Positions 44,949-53,217 of a stretch of DNA of 64,000 nucleotides are shown here, piece after piece; the stretch's first letter is position 1, and each line of letters opens with the position of its first letter. Below the pieces are notes generated by a model, which saw only the letters and a list, made by a program, of their open reading frames with translations, made no database searches and was not told the DNA's origin. The DNA comes from Pseudoalteromonas rubra (GTDB taxonomy: Bacteria; Pseudomonadota; Gammaproteobacteria; Enterobacterales; Alteromonadaceae): the NCBI RefSeq assembly GCF_000967655.1, contig NZ_JXYA01000026.1, positions 62,001 to 126,000 of the forward strand. Reading direction: 5' to 3'. The translations under genes were made by a program, and so were the position numbers.

Positions 44949-45551
44949 ATGCCTTTAGTTAAGCCTTTGTCACAAGAACATGATCAGGAAGTCGCAGAAC
45001 TTGCGAAGTTTTTTAATGAAACACTGGGCTTTTGTCCAAATAGTGTACTCACCATGCAAATTCGCCCGGCAATTGCCCGCGCCTTTATCAATTTAAACAA
45101 AGCCGTGATGGAAAATCATGGTCGGGTCACATCAGAACTAAAGCGACTGATTGGCTACATTACCAGTGCAAACACAGGGTGCCGCTACTGTGAAGCACAT
45201 ACCATATTAGCAGCACAGCGCTACGGCGGCAGTGATGAGAGACTCGCGAATATCTGGCAGTTCAGAGAAAGTGACGTATTTACAGCCGCTGAAAAAGCCG
45301 CATTTGAATTTGCGCTGGCCGCCTCCAGCGTGCCAAACGCCGTAGACGCCTCGATTGAAAGCGCCATGCAGGCGCACTGGGATGACGGGGAGATCGTTGA
45401 AATTCTTGGTGTGATAGCTCTGTTTGGCTATCTCAATCGCTGGAACGACTCTATGGCAACAACATTAGAGCCAGGCGCCATCGACGCCGGTGAAACATTG
45501 CTTAATGAGCGCTGGGAAACCGGCAAACATAGTAGCCAGCCTGCCAAATAA
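44949..45551 (+). CDS. Carboxymuconolactone decarboxylase/AhpD-like protein
   Basis: ATG 44949, with AGGA 6 bases upstream, gives MPLVKPLSQEH and 200 residues. The redox motif GCRYCEAH (Cys78, Cys81, His84) matches AhpD-like alkylhydroperoxidase/CMD proteins, and LIGYITSANTGC precedes it as in that family. The likely role is thiol-based peroxide reduction or a related detoxification. It diverges from a MarR regulator with a perfect palindrome between them. Confidence 0.88.
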   Translation: MPLVKPLSQEHDQEVAELAKFFNETLGFCPNSVLTMQIRPAIARAFINLNKAVMENHGRVTSELKRLIGYITSANTGCRYCEAHTILAAQRYGGSDERLANIWQFRESDVFTAAEKAAFEFALAASSVPNAVDASIESAMQAHWDDGEIVEILGVIALFGYLNRWNDSMATTLEPGAIDAGETLLNERWETGKHSSQPAK

Positions 45552-45570
45552 ACCGAACATCCTTCAACCG

Positions 45571-45603
45571 ATGGGCAAGCACCTACCTATGCTGCCCATT
45601 TTT
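45571..45603 (+). terminator. Terminator of the CMD-like gene
   Basis: ATGGGCA / TGCCCAT stem with additional inner pairing (GCA/TGC), followed by TTTTT. Confidence 0.7.
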
Positions 45604-45666
45604 GACCTCTTATGCCTGAAAATTAGTTGAACAATTGGCTTGATCCAAATCAATCAGCACTATATA

Positions 45667-45696
45667 TTAAAGTTTCAATAATTACTGAAACTTTAA
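45667..45696. promoter_or_regulatory. Perfect 11-bp inverted repeat before GbsR-type gene
   Basis: TTAAAGTTTCA and TGAAACTTTAA separated by 8 bases, ending 2 bases before the ATG at 45699. The position suggests an autoregulatory operator; a hairpin over the translation start is the alternative. Confidence 0.75.
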
Positions 45697-45698
45697 AA

Positions 45699-46244
45699 AT
45701 GCAGCTATCACCTAAAATCGAAAACTTCGTTCTCCATTGTGGAGAAATGGGAAGCCGCTGGGGCTTCAATCGCACCATTGGCCAAATGGTTGGTCTGCTG
45801 GTTATCAATGAGAAGCCGTTAACGGCCAATGAGATTGCTGAAGCACTCAAGATCTCACGAGGTAATGTCAGCATGGGGATCAAAGAGCTGCAATCATGGC
45901 AACTGGTTAAAGTTCACCATATTCCCGGTGACAGAAAAGAGTACTATTCGCCAAATGGCAGTATCTGGGACCTGGCAAACCGCGTTTTCGAAGAACGCCG
46001 TAAACGTGAAATTGACCCCACCCTGACCTTGTTGCGCGATCAGATTCTCGACAGCGCGAATTCACCAGAAGAAAAATACGCGCAAGAACAAATGCAATCT
46101 ATCCACGACTTGCTGGAAACGGTGACCAAGTGGTCTGCCGAACTGCAACGCCTGACACCTGAGCAGTTGCAATCCTTGATGAAGCTCGGCTCGTCGGTCA
46201 GCAAGGTGATTGATTTGAAGGACAAGCTACTCAGAAAATCTTAA
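45699..46244 (+). CDS. GbsR/MarR-type transcriptional regulator
   Basis: ATG 45699 gives MQLSPKIENF; a longer frame would extend 24 codons through the inverted repeat. 181 residues. The GbsR signature is FVLHCGEMGSRWGFNRTIGQMVGLLVI, followed by the helix-turn-helix LTANEIAEALKISRGNVSMGIKELQSWQLVKVHHIPGDRKEYY. The C-terminal helices are for dimerisation. It lies 122 bases upstream of cioAB on the same strand, so it may govern that oxidase. Confidence 0.9.
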   Translation: MQLSPKIENFVLHCGEMGSRWGFNRTIGQMVGLLVINEKPLTANEIAEALKISRGNVSMGIKELQSWQLVKVHHIPGDRKEYYSPNGSIWDLANRVFEERRKREIDPTLTLLRDQILDSANSPEEKYAQEQMQSIHDLLETVTKWSAELQRLTPEQLQSLMKLGSSVSKVIDLKDKLLRKS

Positions 46245-46275
46245 AAGAGTGGCTTTTGAAAAGGATTTTTTCATT

Positions 46276-46298
46276 GTGCGCGGTTCGTGCCCGCGCAC
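46276..46298 (+). other. GC-rich hairpin between regulator and cioA
   Basis: GTGCGCGG / CCGCGCAC arms, 8 perfect pairs, 7-base loop, no T tract. It may be an operator, a processing site or an inefficient terminator. Confidence 0.5.
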
Positions 46299-46366
46299 TG
46301 AGTCGTATCAGTCACCGTTTGCCTGACTCAGGCTCGACCAGGCTGATATAATATGCGAGGTGCGTC

Positions 46367-47710
46367 ATGCTTGATACCCTACTGTTGTCGCGTATTCAAT
46401 TTGCGGCAAATATAAGCTTTCATATTCTTTTTCCTACCATCACCATCGCTTTGGCCTGGTTTCTGGTGTTCTTCAAGTTCCGTTACGACCGAACCGGCGA
46501 AGCTGTGTGGCTGCGGGCCTACCGGTTTTGGGTGAAAATATTTGCCCTCACTTTTGCGCTCGGCGTGGTCAGCGGTATCACCATGTCTTTTCAGTTTGGC
46601 ACCAACTGGCCCGGCTTTATGGAGCGTGTCGGCAATATAGCAGGACCCTTACTTGGCTATGAAGTGCTAACCGCCTTTTTTATGGAAGCGACCTTTTTAG
46701 GCATTATGCTATTTGGCATGAAACGTGTCAGTCCGCGCCTGCATACCTTTGCAACACTCATAGTTGCTATAGGCACCACCCTGTCGGCTTTTTGGATCTT
46801 GTCTTTGAACAGCTGGCTGCAAACCCCGACTGGCTACACCCTGGTAGATGGCGTGTTCTATCCCAAAGACTGGTTTGAGATCATCTTTAATCCATCATTT
46901 GGTTATCGCTTTTTTCACATGTTGCTGGCAAGCGGACTCACCGCGTCTTTTCTGGTCGCCGGGATTAGCGCGTATCGCCTGCTCAAAGAGGATCATAAGC
47001 ACGCTCCCAAGTTGACTTTAAAAGTATCGCTCACGGTCGCAGCCCTGCTCGCCCCGATGCAGATGTTTGTCGGCGACCTGCATGGCCTGAACACCTTCGA
47101 GCACCAACCACAAAAAGTAGCCGCGATGGAAGGGGTATGGGAAACCGAACAAGGGGCACCTTTGCTACTCTTTGCTATACCGGATGAGCAACAAAGAACC
47201 AATCACTTTGAAATCGCCATTCCCAAGCTGGCGAGTCTGATCCTGACACACGAGGCTGAAGGCGAAATTAAAGGACTTAATGAATTTAAAGGGGAACACC
47301 CGCCGGTTAAACCTGTATTTTTTGGTTTTCGGATCATGGTAGGGATAGGCGTTTTAATGATACTCGTCGCCTTAGTGACCCGTTATACCTTATGGAAGCA
47401 CTCGACCCTCCCGACCTGGCAGCTTAAAGCCTTAGTAGTCATGACATTTTCAGGATGGATTGCCACGCTAGCAGGCTGGTACGTCACTGAAATTGGTCGC
47501 CAGCCATTTATGGTCAGTGGTCTGGTTAAAATTGAGGAGCTGGTTACAAACGTCCCCAGTGAACACGTCTTGCTGACCTTGATTGGTTACCTGACTTTAT
47601 ATGCAGTTTTGCTGGCAGCTTACATCAAAACGCTGTTCTACACCGCGCGCAATGCCGTTCAAGTTGAAGAGTACCAGACAACACCAGTTCAGGGAGGTCA
47701 ATATGTTTAG
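46367..47710 (+). CDS. cioA: Cytochrome bd-type quinol oxidase subunit I (CIO type)
   Basis: 447 residues, nine or so membrane helices. His19 in NISFHILFP is a heme ligand, and FGTNWPGFM and GYEVLTAFFMEATFLG are family motifs. The periplasmic Q-loop is short (about 230-320), as in cyanide-insensitive oxidases rather than E. coli CydA. The usual GRQPW motif is GRQPF here. It oxidises quinol and reduces O2, often under low oxygen, cyanide, sulfide or NO stress. A TATAAT (46347-46352) lies just upstream; GAGG precedes ATG. Operon with cioB. Confidence 0.95.
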   Translation: MLDTLLLSRIQFAANISFHILFPTITIALAWFLVFFKFRYDRTGEAVWLRAYRFWVKIFALTFALGVVSGITMSFQFGTNWPGFMERVGNIAGPLLGYEVLTAFFMEATFLGIMLFGMKRVSPRLHTFATLIVAIGTTLSAFWILSLNSWLQTPTGYTLVDGVFYPKDWFEIIFNPSFGYRFFHMLLASGLTASFLVAGISAYRLLKEDHKHAPKLTLKVSLTVAALLAPMQMFVGDLHGLNTFEHQPQKVAAMEGVWETEQGAPLLLFAIPDEQQRTNHFEIAIPKLASLILTHEAEGEIKGLNEFKGEHPPVKPVFFGFRIMVGIGVLMILVALVTRYTLWKHSTLPTWQLKALVVMTFSGWIATLAGWYVTEIGRQPFMVSGLVKIEELVTNVPSEHVLLTLIGYLTLYAVLLAAYIKTLFYTARNAVQVEEYQTTPVQGGQYV

Positions 47711-48701
47711 CGCTGAATATCTTGCATTACTTTATAGTGCGCTGATGGCACTGGCGATTATCGTTTACGCTGTACTGGACGGCTATGACCTGGGGGTCGG
47801 TATTTTGTTACCGGGTAACAATAAACCCGCAGCGGATACCATGATAGCGTCAATTGGTCCTTTCTGGGATGCCAATGAAACCTGGCTGGTGCTGGCTGTA
47901 GGCCTTGCATTAATCGCGTTTCCTTCCGCCCACTCGATTATCTTGCAAGCGCTCTATTTACCCATCGCGTTTATGCTGCTGGGATTAATTTTAAGAGGGG
48001 TCGCTTTTGATTTTCGCGCCAAAGCGAAAACTCGTTACCGGCAAACCTGGGATCGTTGTTTCAAGCTGGGCAGTCTGATCACCGCATTTACGCAGGGGTA
48101 TATGCTGGGCCTGTATGTGATGTCTTTTGAACACAGCCTGGCGAGTCACCTGTTTGCTACGCTCAGTGGTGTTGGCGTGATTGCGGCTTACACCTTAATT
48201 GGAGCAGGCTGGTTAATCATGAAATGCGAAGGCGAGATACAAAGCGCTGCTATCCGCTGGTGTCGACTGAGTAACCTGATTGCTTTGCTGGGCGTACTGG
48301 CAGTTTCTGTGGTTAATCCGCTGATTAATGCTTACGTTCAGACACGCTGGTTTGGTACCGAGATAAGCCTGTTACTGCTGCCACTGCCATTAATCTGTAT
48401 GGTGCTCTTTGTCATACAAGACAGAGTGTTGGTAAAACTCAATCGCAACCCTAGCCATGGTTGCTGGTTACCTTTTGCCATCACAGTGATGATATTTTTA
48501 CTGTGCTTCTTTGGCCTGGTATACAGCTTCTTCCCATATGTTGTACCAGGTACACTCACCATATTCGAAGCTCTTGCCGATCCGTCTGCCCTCACCTTTA
48601 TGCTCTACGGCGTAGTGCTGGTGGTGCCGGCTATCATTGGCTACACGTTGTTTTCTTATCGGGTTTTCTGGGGAAAAACTCAGGACCTGAGCTATTACTG
48701 A
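47703..48701 (+). CDS. cioB: Cytochrome bd-type quinol oxidase subunit II
   Basis: ATG 47703 overlaps the cioA stop by 8 bases, with GGAGG 6 bases upstream. 332 residues. LDGYDLGVGILLPG near the N-terminus and SIGPFWDANETWLVLAVGLALIAFP are CydB/CioB signatures. It forms the heterodimer with CioA. No CydX-type small subunit and no CydDC assembly transporter follow. Confidence 0.95.
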   Translation: MFSAEYLALLYSALMALAIIVYAVLDGYDLGVGILLPGNNKPAADTMIASIGPFWDANETWLVLAVGLALIAFPSAHSIILQALYLPIAFMLLGLILRGVAFDFRAKAKTRYRQTWDRCFKLGSLITAFTQGYMLGLYVMSFEHSLASHLFATLSGVGVIAAYTLIGAGWLIMKCEGEIQSAAIRWCRLSNLIALLGVLAVSVVNPLINAYVQTRWFGTEISLLLLPLPLICMVLFVIQDRVLVKLNRNPSHGCWLPFAITVMIFLLCFFGLVYSFFPYVVPGTLTIFEALADPSALTFMLYGVVLVVPAIIGYTLFSYRVFWGKTQDLSYY

Positions 48702-48724
48702 TTTTCACTTGCATTAGCCCAACC

Positions 48725-48753
48725 AAAAAGGCAGCTCGCACGCTGCCTTTTTT
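48725..48753. terminator. Bidirectional terminator between cioB and mltB
   Basis: An 11-pair stem AAAAAGGCAGC / GCTGCCTTTTT with loop TCGCAC. Confidence 0.9.
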
Positions 48754-48777
48754 ATTGTTGTTCTTTTATCTGAACGA

Positions 48778-49797
48778 CTAGATTTTCGGATAGCCAATAC
48801 GATCAGATAAATAACCTACACTGGTTGCGAAATAGTAGCTGCGGTTCCAGTTCATCAGCGCTTTGTAGTTGTTGTAAGCCAGATACATACGACCGTTCAT
48901 ATCATCGGGCATAACTAAAGCAGCACTAATATTTACCTTAGGTAAGTCGGTGCCGTCTGTACGTCTTACACCCAGGCTCTGCCACTCTTCGAGTGAGCGC
49001 TCAGAATCACGCCAGAACTCCAGCCATTGTTTGTGGTTTTTCGAACCACGTTTGAGCACATACTGGCTCGGGAAGTCCTCTGGTAATTTAACCTGGCGAC
49101 CCCACGTCAGGTTATCGTTCCAGCCCACGCTTTTAAGGTAGTTTGCTATCGAGGCCAGTGCATCTTCTTTACTGGTCCAGATGTCTTTTTTACCATCATT
49201 ATTATAATCAACGGCATAAGAGTTGAATGACGTTGGCATAAACTGGGACTGGCCCATGGCGCCGGCCCACGACCCCTTGAAGTTGTCAATATTGACGTGA
49301 CCATCTTTGAGAATATCCAACGCGGCCCATAATTGACGCTTATACAAAGCTTCGCGGCGACCATCAAACGCCAAAGTGACGAGTGAACTGATCACAGGGT
49401 AGCCGCCCTGGACGCGGCCAAAACTACTTTCAAGTCCCCATAGGGCAACAATAAAGCGCCCCTGCACGCCAAAATCTTGGCTGATCTTATCCAGCAGCAC
49501 TTTATTTTCTTTGTAGAGCTTTCTTGCTCGCTGAACTTTCCAGTCTGGTACGCGTTTAGGTAAATAAGTTTCCAGCGTCTCGACTATTTCTGGCTGGTTC
49601 TTATCCTGTTTAATCACTTTCTTTTTAAATTTAACCGTGCTGAACGCCTGGTCAATCAAAGCCTGTTCATAGCCTTTTTCGCGAGCTTCAGCTTTTAGCA
49701 CTTCAACGTAGCTATCGAAGCGCGCCTGGTCATCCGCTTTTACGCTTTGCGATGCCAGACATAAAGATACGAATAATGCGGATAGTGTTTTAGTCAC
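48778..49797 (-). CDS. mltB: Lytic murein transglycosylase B
   Basis: 339 residues with a signal peptide (about 1-21). The SLT_2 catalytic Glu is Glu123 in ALWGLESSFG, and GAMGQSQFMPTSF, DYNNDGKKDIW and ANYLKSVGW follow. It cleaves peptidoglycan glycan strands to 1,6-anhydro-MurNAc products, the substrate type handled by AnmK elsewhere in this window. No lipobox is present, so it is periplasmic and soluble. Its start overlaps ycgL by 8 bases. Confidence 0.95.
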   Translation of the reverse strand: MTKTLSALFVSLCLASQSVKADDQARFDSYVEVLKAEAREKGYEQALIDQAFSTVKFKKKVIKQDKNQPEIVETLETYLPKRVPDWKVQRARKLYKENKVLLDKISQDFGVQGRFIVALWGLESSFGRVQGGYPVISSLVTLAFDGRREALYKRQLWAALDILKDGHVNIDNFKGSWAGAMGQSQFMPTSFNSYAVDYNNDGKKDIWTSKEDALASIANYLKSVGWNDNLTWGRQVKLPEDFPSQYVLKRGSKNHKQWLEFWRDSERSLEEWQSLGVRRTDGTDLPKVNISAALVMPDDMNGRMYLAYNNYKALMNWNRSYYFATSVGYLSDRIGYPKI

Positions 49798-50071
49798 TTT
49801 TTACTCCGTTTTGTCTTTTTAATTCGTCCAGAAGATTTTCTTGTGGAGGCGGCAGCTGCAAATAAAACCCATCGTCGATTAATTTTTGCTTAACGTTACT
49901 TAAATCCGCAACCCCAAGTTTGGTGCGTTTTGCTAAATCCACAATGATTACAAATATTGGCGTACCAAAAGTAGCCATTAAAGGGTCAGGGACTTTGCCA
50001 AAATCGTCTCGTTTTTCAATAAAAAGATAGGTATCGGCTTTTTTACTACTTTTATATACTGCGGCTAGCAT
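49790..50071 (-). CDS. ycgL: YcgL-domain protein
   Basis: 93 residues. LAAVYKSSKKADTYLFIEKRDDFGKVPDPLMATFG and GFYLQLPPP identify the YcgL family. Function unknown. It is commonly found near min genes in gammaproteobacteria. It lies divergent from minC and translationally coupled to mltB. Confidence 0.92.
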   Translation of the reverse strand: MLAAVYKSSKKADTYLFIEKRDDFGKVPDPLMATFGTPIFVIIVDLAKRTKLGVADLSNVKQKLIDDGFYLQLPPPQENLLDELKRQNGVKSD

Positions 50072-50214
50072 TATAACCCTATAAAATCTTGCTAATCTGA
50101 GAGCAGCACTATACCATGACCTATATACTATTTGGAAAGTTTTGCGACTCTCAAACGTACAGAGTACGGGGTCAGAACAATATTAATCAGAGTTCGCACT
50201 GGTATTGAGCGCTT

Positions 50215-50916
50215 ATGTCTACACAGTCTTTTGAATTGAAGGGAAACCTGTTTACACTCTCAGTTTTACACCTCTTCGATGCCGACCTTGGCAATGTAAA
50301 ACAACAACTGAGTGATAAAATTTCCCAGGCTCCAAAGTTTTTTAAAGGGGCACCTATCGTCATCAATCTTGCCGACGTCCAGGAACAGAGTATTGTCCTT
50401 AGCGATTTAAAACGCATTCTTACAGAGCTGGCTTTAAACCCGGTTGGTATATGTAATGGTACAGAACAGCACAATGCTGAGGCAAAAGAAATAGGCCTCT
50501 CTGTACTTAACTATACTAAAGACGTTAAGCCTGTGACTCAGGAGAGTGCTGACACGCAAGTGGTGGAAAAAGAAGTCTATCTCGGCGCCCAGGTTATCAA
50601 CAGCACAGTACGCTCTGGGCAACAAATTTACGCGAAGGACCGGGACCTCATTGTACTGGGCGCGGTCAGCCATGGTGCAGAGGTCATTGCCGATGGCAAT
50701 ATTCACATCTATGGCACGCTCAGAGGACGTGCTATCGCTGGTGCGCAAGGAAATCACGAGGCAAGTATTTACTGCCAAAAGCTGGAAGCAGAATTGGTTT
50801 CAGTCGGAGGCAGTTATTGGATCAGTGACTCTTTACAGGGAGAACACTGGGGCAAAGCCTGCCAGATTTCACAAAATAACGAATCATTAGAATTAACAGC
50901 ATTGGTCAAAGGATAA
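50215..50916 (+). CDS. minC: Septum-site-determining protein MinC
   Basis: 233 residues. N-terminal domain (about 5-100) and C-terminal beta-helix domain (about 120-230), with YAKDRDLIVLGAVSHGAEVIADGNIHIYGTLRGRAIAGAQGN and conserved ISD(S) near the end. It inhibits FtsZ polymerisation near the poles. First gene of minCDE. Confidence 0.97.
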   Translation: MSTQSFELKGNLFTLSVLHLFDADLGNVKQQLSDKISQAPKFFKGAPIVINLADVQEQSIVLSDLKRILTELALNPVGICNGTEQHNAEAKEIGLSVLNYTKDVKPVTQESADTQVVEKEVYLGAQVINSTVRSGQQIYAKDRDLIVLGAVSHGAEVIADGNIHIYGTLRGRAIAGAQGNHEASIYCQKLEAELVSVGGSYWISDSLQGEHWGKACQISQNNESLELTALVKG

Positions 50917-50921
50917 TTCAG

Positions 50922-51731
50922 ATGGCAAAGATTATTGTCGTAACTTCAGGTAAAGGTGGTGTAGGTAAAACCACATCAAGTGCAGCGATCGGCACAGGTC
51001 TGGCACTTAAAGGATACAAAACAGCCATTATCGACTTTGATATTGGCCTGCGTAACCTAGATCTCATCATGGGCTGCGAACGTCGCGTTGTCTATGATTT
51101 TGTCAACGTCATCAATGGCGAAGCCAATCTGAATCAGGCATTGATAAAAGATAAGCGTGTTGAAAAGCTTTATATTTTACCGGCTTCACAAACTCGCGAC
51201 AAAGATGCCCTGACTAAAGAAGGCGTTGAACGCGTGCTGAAAGACATGTCGGAAGACTTTGATTTCATCATCTGCGATTCACCTGCGGGGATCGAGGCCG
51301 GTGCAATGATGGCCCTATATTTCGCTGACGAAGCGATTGTCACCACTAACCCGGAAGTGTCTTCTGTCCGCGACTCAGATCGCATTTTGGGCATTTTACA
51401 AAGTAAGTCAAAACGTGCGGAAGATGGCCTGGAGCCAGTCAAAGAGCACCTTTTGCTTACCCGTTATAACCCGGAGCGTGTTGAAAGCGGCGACATGCTA
51501 TCGGTTGAAGATGTCCAGGAAATCTTGGCCATCGATTTACTCGGCGTGATCCCTGAGTCTAAAGCGGTACTGAATGCATCTAACTCAGGACAACCCGTTA
51601 TCCTGGATACAGAGTCGGACGCAGGCCAGGCATACAGCGATGCCATCAATCGTTTGTTGGGCGAAATCGTCGACTTCAGGTTTTTGAATGTTGAAAAGAA
51701 AGGACTGCTAAAGCGGATTTTTGGAGGTTAA
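50922..51731 (+). CDS. minD: Septum-site-determining ATPase MinD
   Basis: 269 residues. Deviant Walker [10 protein letters not shown] at about 10-18, [23 protein letters not shown], and the C-terminal amphipathic membrane-targeting helix ending LLKRIFGG. It recruits MinC to the membrane and oscillates with MinE. It begins 5 bases after minC. Confidence 0.98.
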   Translation: MAKIIVVTSGKGGVGKTTSSAAIGTGLALKGYKTAIIDFDIGLRNLDLIMGCERRVVYDFVNVINGEANLNQALIKDKRVEKLYILPASQTRDKDALTKEGVERVLKDMSEDFDFIICDSPAGIEAGAMMALYFADEAIVTTNPEVSSVRDSDRILGILQSKSKRAEDGLEPVKEHLLLTRYNPERVESGDMLSVEDVQEILAIDLLGVIPESKAVLNASNSGQPVILDTESDAGQAYSDAINRLLGEIVDFRFLNVEKKGLLKRIFGG

Positions 51732-51732
51732 T

Positions 51733-51996
51733 GTGTCTTTACTTGATTATTTTCGATCCGAGAAAAAGTCCAGCGCATCGCTGGCTAAAGAGCGGCTACA
51801 AATAATCGTTGCCCATGAACGCTCCAAGCGTGGCACCCCCGATTATCTGCCTCAGTTAAAGCAGGATATACTGGAAGTGATCCGTAAGTATGTCAAAGTA
51901 GACTCTGACGCAGTCAATGTGCAGTTTGAGCAAAATGAAGATGATTTGGCGGTACTGGAGCTCAACGTGACGCTCCCGGATGACGAGCAAAAATAA
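51733..51996 (+). CDS. minE: Cell division topological specificity factor MinE
   Basis: GTG 51733 is the start: GGAGG lies 5 bases upstream and the product opens [12 protein letters not shown] as MinE does. 87 residues, with [15 protein letters not shown] as the MinD-contacting helix and [17 protein letters not shown] following. It stimulates MinD ATPase and restricts division inhibition to the poles. Confidence 0.97.
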   Translation: MSLLDYFRSEKKSSASLAKERLQIIVAHERSKRGTPDYLPQLKQDILEVIRKYVKVDSDAVNVQFEQNEDDLAVLELNVTLPDDEQK

Positions 51997-52005
51997 AGTC
52001 TCTAT

Positions 52006-52033
52006 AAAAAAGCCGCACACTGTGCGGCTTTTT
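52006..52033. terminator. Bidirectional terminator between minE and rnd
   Basis: A 12-pair stem AAAAAGCCGCAC / GTGCGGCTTTTT around a 3-base loop. Confidence 0.9.
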
Positions 52034-52043
52034 CATCTTGGCG

Positions 52044-53177
52044 TTAGGCAATATGCCACTTCGACAGCGCGTCTTTAAGTATCTCGTGACGCCAACCCTG
52101 AAATAGATCAGGTTTCAGGAAAGTCTTTCTCTGTTGTTCATCCAGCTTCCAGTTCCAGCCAATCACCTGATTGATCTGCTTTTTCGAAGCAAATACATCC
52201 ACCGGAATATCGTGTTCCCTGGCCACTTCTGTGATTGCTTGCTTTATTTCTTTCGCGGCCCCTTTGTATCCGGGATAATCAATCAGCCGTTGCACGCGCG
52301 CAGGTAGCTCTGACTCCGGTACCGCTTTACCCGCTTCAATACAGGCAAGAATTTCTTTACCTGAGCGATTCACTTCCATTGGCTCAACACCCGGCACATT
52401 TCGCAAGCTGTTTAGAGAGCCCGGTCTGCGCTTAGCTATTTCGACCATATTATGTTCTTTTAGCACAAAATTGAGGGCCAAATTCTTTTTCTCGGCCTTG
52501 TTCTGTCGCCAACTGGCCAGTGTTCTTAAAACGGCAAGATCACGCGGCTTTAGCTGCCAGACATTTTTGATACCGAGGTAGAGGTAGTGATCCGGCGTTC
52601 TGAATGCGCGCTTTTGGGCGATCAACTGCGATTCAAATGTCACTATGTGCGATAACCCTTTTTCGGCAATCTTTTTGCTGATGGTCTGATAACATGGCAG
52701 AAGGTAAAATACGTCTGCTGCGGCATATTCCAGCTGACTTGCCTGCAATGGGCGCTTAAGCCAGTCCGTTCTGGACATACTCTTATCGAGCTCAATATCG
52801 AGCATCGACTTAACCATGTTGGCAAAACCCACACAATTACCCTCTCCGAGCAACTGCAGTGCAAATTGAGTGTCAAACAAAGGTGTCGGCACAAAACCCG
52901 CAAACTTTTGAAATACTTCAATATCTTCAGAGGGCGAATGCAATACTTTGACAATCTGTTCATCGCGAAGTAAATGCCATAACCCTGAAAAATCTAGCTC
53001 ACTTAACGGGTCTATCAACGCCAGATGCTCGCCATCGTAGACCTGAATTAAGGCAATCTCAGGATACAAAGTTCTGCGGCGCATAAATTCAGTGTCTATA
53101 GCCAACACCTGACTATCTGACAGGTTAGCTATAAAGGCATCGAGCTCTGCTTGTTGCTGGATAAATTGATACTGCAC
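52044..53177 (-). CDS. rnd: Ribonuclease D
   Basis: 377 residues. The DEDD exonuclease domain begins with LAIDTEFMRRRTLYPEIALIQ, then ILHSPSED-like VKVLHSPSEDIEVF and YAAADVFYLL. One or two HRDC domains follow (about 205-365). It trims the 3' ends of tRNA and other stable RNAs. It follows fadD on the same strand but beyond a terminator. Confidence 0.96.
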   Translation of the reverse strand: MQYQFIQQQAELDAFIANLSDSQVLAIDTEFMRRRTLYPEIALIQVYDGEHLALIDPLSELDFSGLWHLLRDEQIVKVLHSPSEDIEVFQKFAGFVPTPLFDTQFALQLLGEGNCVGFANMVKSMLDIELDKSMSRTDWLKRPLQASQLEYAAADVFYLLPCYQTISKKIAEKGLSHIVTFESQLIAQKRAFRTPDHYLYLGIKNVWQLKPRDLAVLRTLASWRQNKAEKKNLALNFVLKEHNMVEIAKRRPGSLNSLRNVPGVEPMEVNRSGKEILACIEAGKAVPESELPARVQRLIDYPGYKGAAKEIKQAITEVAREHDIPVDVFASKKQINQVIGWNWKLDEQQRKTFLKPDLFQGWRHEILKDALSKWHIA

Positions 53178-53190
53178 ATTTACTCCCTAT

Positions 53191-53213
53191 AAAAAACCGG
53201 CTTTCGCCGGTTT
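53191..53213 (-). terminator. Terminator of fadD
   Basis: AAACCGGC-GAAA-GCCGGTTT with a T run on the minus strand, a few bases after the fadD stop. Confidence 0.9.
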
Positions 53214-53217
53214 CTTT

